Source of the DNA: Phaeobacter sp.
GTDB lineage: Bacteria; Pseudomonadota; Alphaproteobacteria; Rhodobacterales; Rhodobacteraceae
Length of the DNA stretch: 60,564 bases
NCBI RefSeq assembly: GCF_022825805.1
Contig: NZ_JAJDWC010000051.1
Coordinates: 1 to 60,564, forward strand
Direction of reading: 5' to 3'
The notes under the pieces were generated by a model that was not told where the DNA came from, ran no database searches, and saw only the letters and a list, made by a program, of their open reading frames with translations. Position 1 is the stretch's first letter, and each line of letters opens with the position of its first letter. Position numbers and translations under genes: made by a program. Positions 54,343 to 60,564 of this stretch are shown here, piece by piece.

Positions 54343-54425
54343 TTGTGCAAAGCCGGGCAAGGGGGTGTGTCCCTCACCCGGCAGTTGTGTTCAGTTCGTC
54401 TTGCCAGTCTGCTTGCGCTTATGCC

Positions 54426-56951
54426 TCAGTCCTGGGCGCGCAGGATGCGTGCGGGGCGCACCCGCAATGGACCCCAGGCAAAGGCCAAACCAGCCAGCAG
54501 CGTTGTCAGAATGCCACAGGCGATGATCGCCAGCGCGTTGGACCAGATCACGACATAGTCGCTTTCGAAGACAAAGACATTGATCGCCCAGGCCCCGGTC
54601 ATCCCGGCGACCAGCGCCACCATACCGGCCCCGGCCCCCAAGATGGCTGATCGCGTGGCAAAGCTGAGCAGGATCTGCCGTCTCGGTGCGCCCAGGGTCT
54701 TCAGGATCGCGGCCTCGTACCGGCGGGCGGGTTCCCCAGCGGCGGCGGTGCCGATGAGCACCATGAAGCCGGTCAGCAGCGTTGCCGCCGCGCCATAGGC
54801 GGTTGCAGAGGCCAGCTGGCGCAACAGGTCAGACACCCGGTCGAGCGCATCGCGCACCCGGATTGCAGTGATGTTTGGCATCGCTTTGGCCAGGTCGCGC
54901 AGGATCTGTGCCTCGGCCTCGGTTTCGGCATAGACCGTGGAAATGAAGCTATGCGGCGCACCGGCCAGTGCAGATTCGTTCAACACCATCACAAACCCCA
55001 TGCCTGCGGTGGAAAAATCCACTTCGCGCAGGCTGCTGATTGTGGCGGTGATGTCGCGGCCCAGCACGTTGAGGGTGATGTTATCGCCCAGCGTCAGGCC
55101 CAGCTCTTCGGCCTCTTCGCGTGCAAAACTGACCAATGGCGGACCGCTGTAGTCCTCGGCCCACCATTCGCCCGCCACCACTTCGGTGGTTTCAGGTTGG
55201 GCTGCAGCATAGGTGATGCCCCGATCGCCGGTGACGACCCAGTGGTCGCCCGCCACTTCGGTGGCTGGCACGCCGTTGATGGTGGTCAGGATGGCGCGCA
55301 GCATCGGGGCGCTTTCCACCCGGCTGACCGCTGGATCCTGTTCCACACGGCCCAGAAACTCGTCCATCTGGTCGCGCTGGATGTCGACAAAGAAATAGGA
55401 GGGGGCCAGATCCGGCAGGTTGCCTTCGATGGAGCGGCGCATGTTGCCATCGACCTGGCCGATGGCGGCCAGAACTGTCAGGCCCAGACCCAGTGCCAGG
55501 ACCGTGGGCACCGCAGCATCGCGGGAGGTGCCGATGGCGGACAGCGACCAGCGCAGGGCCGGTCTGCCGCGGGTGAGGGGCGTGACACGCCGCGCCAGCC
55601 AGCTGATCACCATCGCTGCCAGCAACAGCACGAACAGCGCCCCGATCAGACCCGCAGCGGTCCAGAGCGTCAGTTCAATTGCGCCGCTCAGCACCGCAGC
55701 CGAGCCCACCAGCAGCGCCACCACCAAAGCCGTCGCCACAATGTAGCGCGGCGCGGGCAGACGGGTGCGACTGTCCTGGGCGTCGCGAAACAGAGCGGCG
55801 GCGCGGATCCGTTCCGCCCGCGCCAGAGGCCACAGCGCAAATATGAACGCGGTCAACAGGCCATACAACGCGGCTTCGGCCAGCGCGCCGGGTGCAAGGC
55901 CAAAGACCGCCGGAAACGGCAGCTGCGCAGCAATCCAGGGGCCCAGGATAACCGGGACCGCCCCACCGATCACCAGGCCGATGAGCACCCCCAGCAGGGC
56001 CAGCGCCCCGATCTGCAGAAAATAGGTCAGAAACAACGTGGCGCGATCCGCACCCAGCGTGCGCAGCGTGGCAATCGTGGTGGTTTTGCCCGCCAGATAC
56101 GCCCGGACCGCGGCGGACACCCCGATGCCGCCGACAGCCAGACCCGACAGGCCAACCAGCACCAGAAACCCTGCCAAACGCTCGACAAATGTAGAGATGC
56201 CAGGAGCGCCGTTGCGGGCGTCTTTCCAGCGCATGCCAGAATTTTCAAGCGCCGCTTCCGCCCGGGCCTGCACCGCATCAAAGGGTTGATCCGGAGGCAG
56301 GATCAAACGGTATTTGGATTCAAACAGCGTGCCCTCGGACAGCAGGCCCGATTGGCCCAGATCCGCAGAGCGCACAATCGTGCGCGGCCCAAGGGTGAAA
56401 CCTGCGCTGGCGGCGTCTGGTTCGTTTTCCAACAGCGCGGTGAGGGCAAATTCCTGGGTCCCGAGCACAAAGACATCGCCAACCGCCAGCCCAAGCCGGT
56501 CTGCCAGCACCCGTTGCATGACCCCGCCGGGCAAGCCATTGTCCCCAGCAAGCGCCTGATCCAGCGCCATGTCGGGCTCCAGTCGCACGGTGCCAACCAG
56601 CGGATAGGCCGAGTCGATCGCCTTGACCTGGGTCAGCGCCCGGTCCTCTCCGACCACGGCCATGGAGCGAAAATCGATGATTTCGGAGGTCGCGGTGGCG
56701 TTGTCTTCCATCCAGCTCCGTTCAACGTCAGTGGCGCGGCGATAAGTGAACTCCAGTTCAGCGTCGCCGCCGAGCAGCACCGAGCCCTCTTCGCTCAGGC
56801 CGGTTTCAATGGCCGAACGCAATGATCCGATGCCCGCGATGACGGCAACGCCGAGGGCGAGACAGATCAGAAAAACACGAAACCCGCGCAAACCGCCGCG
56901 CAGTTCTCGCAGGGCAAATCGGGTCGCCAGTGACAGGCGGGACGGGGTCAT
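54426..56951 (-). CDS. ABC transporter permease, FtsX-like (YbbP type)
   Basis: An 841-aa inner-membrane permease with an N-terminal helix (FLICLALGVAVIAGIGSL), a long periplasmic MacB-type domain, a central FtsX bundle (about 260-400), a second periplasmic stretch and a last FtsX bundle (about 715-830): the duplicated layout of YbbP/LolC-like proteins. It overlaps its ATPase gene by 4 nt. Such complexes use mechanotransmission to move lipids or lipoproteins or control periplasmic enzymes, possibly the divergently encoded TesA. Confidence 0.93.
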   Translation of the reverse strand: MTPSRLSLATRFALRELRGGLRGFRVFLICLALGVAVIAGIGSLRSAIETGLSEEGSVLLGGDAELEFTYRRATDVERSWMEDNATATSEIIDFRSMAVVGEDRALTQVKAIDSAYPLVGTVRLEPDMALDQALAGDNGLPGGVMQRVLADRLGLAVGDVFVLGTQEFALTALLENEPDAASAGFTLGPRTIVRSADLGQSGLLSEGTLFESKYRLILPPDQPFDAVQARAEAALENSGMRWKDARNGAPGISTFVERLAGFLVLVGLSGLAVGGIGVSAAVRAYLAGKTTTIATLRTLGADRATLFLTYFLQIGALALLGVLIGLVIGGAVPVILGPWIAAQLPFPAVFGLAPGALAEAALYGLLTAFIFALWPLARAERIRAAALFRDAQDSRTRLPAPRYIVATALVVALLVGSAAVLSGAIELTLWTAAGLIGALFVLLLAAMVISWLARRVTPLTRGRPALRWSLSAIGTSRDAAVPTVLALGLGLTVLAAIGQVDGNMRRSIEGNLPDLAPSYFFVDIQRDQMDEFLGRVEQDPAVSRVESAPMLRAILTTINGVPATEVAGDHWVVTGDRGITYAAAQPETTEVVAGEWWAEDYSGPPLVSFAREEAEELGLTLGDNITLNVLGRDITATISSLREVDFSTAGMGFVMVLNESALAGAPHSFISTVYAETEAEAQILRDLAKAMPNITAIRVRDALDRVSDLLRQLASATAYGAAATLLTGFMVLIGTAAAGEPARRYEAAILKTLGAPRRQILLSFATRSAILGAGAGMVALVAGMTGAWAINVFVFESDYVVIWSNALAIIACGILTTLLAGLAFAWGPLRVRPARILRAQD

Positions 56952-57664
56952 TCCGCAGCCTCGCGGCTGGCGTCGACATCCAGACGACCATCGCGCAGCC
57001 GGATCACCCGGTCACAGCGCGCAGCCAGTTCGGGCGCGTGGGTGACCATGATCAACGTGGCGCCATAGCGGTCGCGCAGGTCAAACAGCAAATCCATGAT
57101 CGCAGCCCCATTGGCCGCATCGAGGTTGCCTGTCGGCTCATCCGCAAGCAGGATCCGTGGCCGGGTTACCAACGCGCGCGCCAGTGCGACCCGTTGCTGT
57201 TCACCACCCGACATCTGTGCCGGGAAGTGATCGGCGCGGTGGCCGAGCCCCACAGCGTCCAGCTCTGCGCGGGCCCGGTCGAAGGCGTCTTTTTCGCCCG
57301 CCAGCTCTAGTGGAGTTGCAACGTTTTCCATCGCCGTCATGGTCGGGATCAAATGGAAACTTTGGAACACCACCCCCATGGCATCACGGCGAAACCGGGC
57401 CAGGGCGTCTTCGTCCATCGCGGTCAGATCCTGACCGAGGGCATGCACGCTGCCGCCTGTGGCCTGTTCCAATCCGCCCATCACCATCAGGAGCGAGGAT
57501 TTGCCGGACCCCGACGGCCCGATCAGCCCCAGGGTTTCCCCGGTGGGCACATCCAGGGAAATGCCATGCAGAATGTCGACCGGTCCGGTATTGCCAATCA
57601 GCGACAAAGAGGCATCTTGGAGGGACAGGATCGGGTCGGGTTGAGTGGATGTGTTGGAATGCAT
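56948..57664 (-). CDS. ABC transporter ATP-binding protein (YbbA/LolD type)
   Basis: A 238-aa ATPase. Walker A LIGPSGSGKSSLL (residues about 48-60), Q-loop in VVFQSFHLIP, signature MSGGEQQRVALARAL and Walker B RILLADEPTGNLD. The sequence is of the MacB/LolD/FtsE class that pairs with FtsX-like permeases, here the gene directly downstream. It is divergent from tesA with a 50-nt gap, the same trio arrangement as tesA-ybbA-ybbP in enterobacteria. Confidence 0.94.
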   Translation of the reverse strand: MHSNTSTQPDPILSLQDASLSLIGNTGPVDILHGISLDVPTGETLGLIGPSGSGKSSLLMVMGGLEQATGGSVHALGQDLTAMDEDALARFRRDAMGVVFQSFHLIPTMTAMENVATPLELAGEKDAFDRARAELDAVGLGHRADHFPAQMSGGEQQRVALARALVTRPRILLADEPTGNLDAANGAAIMDLLFDLRDRYGATLIMVTHAPELAARCDRVIRLRDGRLDVDASREAAE

Positions 57665-57714
57665 AGATCACAGGGCCTGTTGCTAACTTCTTTGGATATG
57701 GAGCCTTAAAGCCG

Positions 57715-58356
57715 ATGCGCAAGATGATTGCAGGATTGATTTTTGGATTGATGGCGACAACCGCTCAGGCAGAGACGCTGCGGATTGCGGCTCTCGGGGA
57801 CAGCTTGATCCAGGGATATGGTCTGCCCCAGGGCGACGGATGGGTGCCGCAGCTGCAGGCCTGGCTCTCGGCGCAGGGCGAAGATGTCGAGGTGATCAAT
57901 GCGGGCGTTTCCGGCGACACCACCGCTGGTGGTGCGGCGCGGGTGGACTGGACCCTGTCGGATGGCCCTGATGGGTTGATCGTCGCCTTGGGCGGCAATG
58001 ATCTGCTGCGTGGCATCGCGCCAGAGGAAAGCCGTCGCAATCTGACCAAAATCCTGCAGGTGGCGCAGTCGCGCAATTTGCCTGTTCTGTTGGTCGGCAT
58101 GGAGGCGCCGGGGAATTACGGCGCTGATTTCAAAGAAAGTTTTGATGCGATCTATCCGGAACTGGCAGGCGAGTTCGACACCTTGCTGCATGCAGATAGC
58201 CTGGCTGGGATGCGGGCAGCCACCGGCAATGATCTGCGCGCCGCGAGCCAGTATCTGCAGGATGACGGCATTCACCCCAACAAGGAAGGCGTGGCCCTGA
58301 ATATCGCCGCCATCGGACCTGTGGTGCAGGCGTTGATCGACCAGATCGAAGAGTGA
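57715..58356 (+). CDS. tesA: Periplasmic arylesterase / acyl-CoA thioesterase I family (SGNH hydrolase)
   Basis: A 213-aa protein with a short signal peptide (residues 1-19, AQA-ETL) and an SGNH/GDSL fold: ALGDSLIQGYG with nucleophile Ser30, the GVSGDTTAGG Gly block, VALGGNDLLRG and the Asp/His pair in DDGIHPNKEG near the C-terminus. TesA-type enzymes hydrolyse acyl-thioesters and aryl esters in the periplasm. It is encoded back to back with the YbbA/YbbP-type ABC genes. Confidence 0.93.
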   Translation: MRKMIAGLIFGLMATTAQAETLRIAALGDSLIQGYGLPQGDGWVPQLQAWLSAQGEDVEVINAGVSGDTTAGGAARVDWTLSDGPDGLIVALGGNDLLRGIAPEESRRNLTKILQVAQSRNLPVLLVGMEAPGNYGADFKESFDAIYPELAGEFDTLLHADSLAGMRAATGNDLRAASQYLQDDGIHPNKEGVALNIAAIGPVVQALIDQIEE

Positions 58357-58493
58357 TCGTTGGTCGCTCTGGTCTTGTAGACCCATTGGCTGCGCCTGCG
58401 CAGTGCAGATTACACGGCGGGTGACGCAGGATCATCACTGTGGTCAAGAGGGGCCAGCGGGTTCAGACGTCGCGCCGCCCAAACACAACCTTG

Positions 58494-58525
58494 GTATGCC
58501 CAAAAAACAGTATGCCCAAAAACGA
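58494..58525. repeat. Two copies of a 16-nt repeat
   Basis: gtatgcccaaaaaaca is followed directly by gtatgcccaaaaacga, just before the csp terminator. Confidence 0.7.
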
Positions 58526-58552
58526 AACGGCCCCGCAATTGGGGGCCGTTTT
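58525..58552. terminator. Terminator of the cold-shock gene (possibly bidirectional)
   Basis: The stem AACGGCCCC / GGGGCCGTT with a 5-6 nt loop and T or A runs on both sides. It lies 30 nt after the csp stop on the minus strand. Confidence 0.88.
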
Positions 58553-58582
58553 GAAAATGCATTCTGTTTCTGACCGTAAGGT

Positions 58583-58789
58583 TCAGAGCAGTTCCAAGTT
58601 CACCGCGGATTCACGACCATCACGGCCAGGCTGCAGCTCGTAGTTGACTTTCTGGTTGTCGGCGAGACCGGTCAGGCCAGAACGCTCAACTGCAGAAATG
58701 TGAACAAAAACATCGCTGCCGCCTGCATCGGGGGCGATGAAACCGTAGCCTTTGGTGGTGTTGAACCATTTGACGGTGCCTGTGGCCAT
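58583..58789 (-). CDS. Cold-shock domain protein
   Basis: A 68-aa OB-fold nucleic-acid-binding protein with the two RNA-binding motifs KGYGFI (RNP1) and VFVHIS (RNP2) and N-terminus MATGTVKWFN. It acts as an RNA chaperone. CspA-type genes are often regulated through a structured leader; the upstream region is long enough for that, but I could not identify a defined cold-shock box. Confidence 0.95.
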   Translation of the reverse strand: MATGTVKWFNTTKGYGFIAPDAGGSDVFVHISAVERSGLTGLADNQKVNYELQPGRDGRESAVNLELL

Positions 58790-59249
58790 CGTCTTTAACT
58801 CCTGAGTCTTCTTCTGCCCGCAACATGCGACAGACTGGCAATGCCATTGCGTATTTCATGACCGAGCCTGCCGTAGGACAGCGATGACTTATGCGTAACC
58901 TTGCGCCGCCAAGTGTGAAGCCAATACCGTTTTGGCGCAAGCCTATTGCGCTTGGGCTGTGGAAAACAGTGATTATTTTCGCAATCTCAGCGCTTTACGA
59001 GCCCCTACGTTGGCGATTGACGGCATTTTTGCTCACGATCTGTTGTGATTTTGGTGCTGGCGGGTCCTGCATCGGCCGTGTATCGCGGGATGCGCGGGCG
59101 ATATCAGGTCACGGGTTGAGCCTGAAATCGGGCCATAAATTGGGCTAAAGACCGAGCCGAGGAAAGACTTAGCCCAGGAGTGGGCATGGGTTCTGGTTTG
59201 GTTTACGGCGTGGGCGCCGCGTCATTGCATTACCCTGAAGGAGCTGTTG
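58790..59249. other. Divergent intergenic region csp / trxC
   Basis: 460 nt. It contains the csp leader and the trxC promoter region. An open frame at 58891-59148 has no recognisable domain, so no gene is called. Confidence 0.55.
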
Positions 59250-59675
59250 ATGGGAACCAAGACACTGACCTGCCTGTCCTGCGCGCAGTTGAACCGGGTG
59301 CCTTATGATCGGCTGTCTGCCGCGCCCAAATGCGGCAGTTGCGGCAAAGGTCTGATGCCGACCAAGCCTGTGGATGTGACCCCGGCCGTGCTGCAAAAGG
59401 CGATTGCCAAGGACGAAGTGCCATTGGTTGTTGATTTCTGGGCCCCATGGTGTGGTCCCTGCAAAGCCATGGCACCGGATTACGCCAAAGCGGCGCAGGC
59501 GCTGCGTGGGGAGGTGCGTTTGGTAAAGCTGAACACCCAGGACCATCAATCTGCAGGCGCGCGCTACAGGATCCGGGCGATCCCGACATTGGTGCGGTTT
59601 TTACACGGCAAAGAACACAAACGACAAAGTGGCGCGTTGCGCGCTACGGCGCTGATTGCCTGGTGCAAAGGGTAG
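59250..59675 (+). CDS. trxC: Thioredoxin 2 with N-terminal zinc ribbon
   Basis: A 141-aa disulfide reductase. An N-terminal zinc finger made by two Cys pairs (CLSC near residue 8 and CGSC near residue 28) precedes the thioredoxin fold with active site FWAPWCGPCKAM and cis-Pro in RAIPTLVRF. Trx2 proteins respond to oxidative stress. The ATG at 59250 sits behind AAGGAG; a TTG one codon earlier is also possible. Confidence 0.95.
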   Translation: MGTKTLTCLSCAQLNRVPYDRLSAAPKCGSCGKGLMPTKPVDVTPAVLQKAIAKDEVPLVVDFWAPWCGPCKAMAPDYAKAAQALRGEVRLVKLNTQDHQSAGARYRIRAIPTLVRFLHGKEHKRQSGALRATALIAWCKG

Positions 59676-59815
59676 GGTGGTGCGATCACGCGGGCATGGC
59701 TTGCGGGCGCGCCTGCGAACGATCTGATCGTGAAAGGGGGCGGCTCAGTCCCGAAATGGGCAACCGGTTCGGCGGTATCCCATATTGCCAGGGGCACCGT
59801 CAAAGTAGCGGGCGG

Positions 59816-60010
59816 TCAGGACACGGATTGTGGCCTCTTGGGTGGCGCGCGTAGGGACATCAGCACCACCATCGTGAGGATAGAGCCGAAGGTGCCGACA
59901 ACAGGGTAGAGACCAATCGCCAGCCACGTCGGCATGTCATAGAGCGCCGGAGAGGCGACCAGATGCACCATGCCAAGCAGTGTTCCGATTGCTATGCCAA
60001 CCCAGGCCAT
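59816..60010 (-). CDS. Small two-helix membrane protein
   Basis: 64 aa, with two hydrophobic helices (VGIAIGTLLGMVHLVASPALY and WLAIGLYPVVGTFGSILTMVVL, each split by polar residues) and a basic tail. GAGGA precedes the ATG. No family recognised. A second short membrane gene starting with MAW lies 125 nt upstream on the same strand. Confidence 0.6.
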   Translation of the reverse strand: MAWVGIAIGTLLGMVHLVASPALYDMPTWLAIGLYPVVGTFGSILTMVVLMSLRAPPKRPQSVS

Positions 60011-60134
60011 TGTTCCGCATCCTCGCTGGTTTGCGCGCTTCCTGAGCGTATGAACACAGGAAAACGCAGATCACGCAACGAAAGCTTAGGCGCAATTGTC
60101 TTTATTTTCTGTAAATGCGGCGCGGGTGTACCGC

Positions 60135-60356
60135 CTATCTGGTCCTGATGTTCGACCCCGGCGTGTGATCCCGGCTCGCCTGTTTATGGGCCAGGCTTGT
60201 GACCCACAGGCCCAATGTGACCAGCAGCGCGAGCCCCGCGCCGAGGCCGCAATAGACCAGCAACAGGCTCCAAAAGGGCAATCCCACAACCGCTTTGATC
60301 AAAATTACGGATAGTATCGTTGCACCAAAACACCCAAACATAGCCAACCAGGCCAT
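60135..60356 (-). CDS. Small two-helix membrane protein
   Basis: 73 aa starting MAWLAMFGCFG, with two helices (ATILSVILIKAVVGLPFW and LLVYCGLGAGLALLVTLGLW) and a basic C-terminal tail. GGGAGGGG lies 8-15 nt before the ATG at 60356, and an in-frame GTG lies two codons earlier. No family recognised. It begins about 75 nt from the insertion-sequence end. Confidence 0.6.
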   Translation of the reverse strand: MAWLAMFGCFGATILSVILIKAVVGLPFWSLLLVYCGLGAGLALLVTLGLWVTSLAHKQASRDHTPGSNIRTR

Positions 60357-60431
60357 CAACACACCCCTCCCACTTGCGTAAGAGATGACCGTATTTTTGG
60401 ATTTTGATCAAGTCTCGTGATGCCCGCTGTC

Positions 60432-60505
60432 GCTAACAAGCGATATGTCCGGTGTAGGTAACATGCGATCTGTCCGGTTTTATCATGTCTCCGAAAGGAG
60501 GCGTT
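60432..60505 (+). mobile_element. End of an ISNCY-like insertion sequence with two direct repeats
   Basis: The stretch before the transposase start carries two 22-nt copies 25 nt apart (60432-60453 and 60457-60478), identical at 19 positions, with core GCGATnTGTCCGGT. This is typical of multi-site transposase-binding ends. The outer boundary and any target duplication cannot be fixed because the other end is outside the window. Confidence 0.6.
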
Positions 60506-60564
60506 ATGAAGCGGACAGAAGTGTTACAGGAAGTTCGACTTATGAAGTTCGAAGACGTGTATTC
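60506..60564 (+). CDS. Transposase N-terminal fragment (ISNCY-like)
   Basis: The frame opens with ATG behind AAAGGAGG and runs off the window after 19 codons (MKRTEVLQEVRLMKFEDVY). This N-terminus matches my memory of ISNCY-family transposases, which continue into an HTH and an rve-type integrase domain. The catalytic part is not visible. Confidence 0.7.
   Translation, partial: MKRTEVLQEVRLMKFEDVY

Noticed and set aside
58891-59148. 85-codon frame between csp and trxC
   Set aside because: It has no ribosome site or recognisable domain and lies over the csp promoter/leader region.

Overview
The window looks like chromosomal DNA of a marine Rhodobacterales (Roseobacter-group) alphaproteobacterium. 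The evidence is the GC-rich coding style, an RpoHII-type sigma factor, a glnD-murJ overlap, GltX/TrpS/NadE/CoaBC proteins of alphaproteobacterial type, and an operon of MttB-like and dimethylglycine-dehydrogenase-like genes of the kind common in roseobacters. I see no rRNA, tRNA, CRISPR or prophage. Each end runs into a transposase fragment: an integrase-type C-terminus at 1-141 and an ISNCY-like N-terminus at 60506-60564.

Layout. 0.2-8.9 kb: trpS, a rhomboid-like protein lacking its catalytic residues, murJ, glnD, a periplasmic-binding-type lipoprotein, rsmI and a YraN nuclease. 9.2-17 kb: gshB, a ComM/YifB ATPase, a GST, a phosphatase-cobU pair for cobamide assembly, rpoH2 behind an ECF/RpoE-like promoter, coaBC and dut. 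17-25.4 kb: a membrane-anchored MoeB/ThiF-like enzyme, an amino-acid ABC binding protein and permease without an ATPase, an M3 oligopeptidase, a stand-alone flavin-dependent halogenase and a Nudix hydrolase.

25.6-34.2 kb holds the most interesting block: a translationally coupled minus-strand operon (MttB-family methyltransferase, two FAD/GcvT demethylases, class III aminotransferase) with a divergent LysR gene. Gene content and order match stepwise removal of three N-methyl groups and then the amino group from an unknown quaternary amine. A 2-hydroxyacid dehydrogenase and a VOC protein follow.

36-42 kb is the rod-shape operon mreB-mreC-mreD-mrdA-rodA. 42.4-51.4 kb: rlmJ, leuA with a Leu-rich leader peptide and attenuator, a periplasmic MORN-repeat protein, nadE, a Tat-exported metallo-beta-lactamase-fold protein and gltX. 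51.7-60.4 kb: a small membrane protein, a GlxA/AraC regulator, a gamma-glutamylcyclotransferase-like protein, an NsrR-like Rrf2 regulator behind an FNR-type box, the tesA / ABC ATPase / FtsX-like permease group, a cold-shock protein, a thioredoxin-2 and two small membrane proteins.

A feature cutting across the window is that at least ten intergenic gaps contain short degenerate tandem repeats (2-6 units of 11-17 nt). The unit differs from locus to locus, and no repeat enters a gene core.
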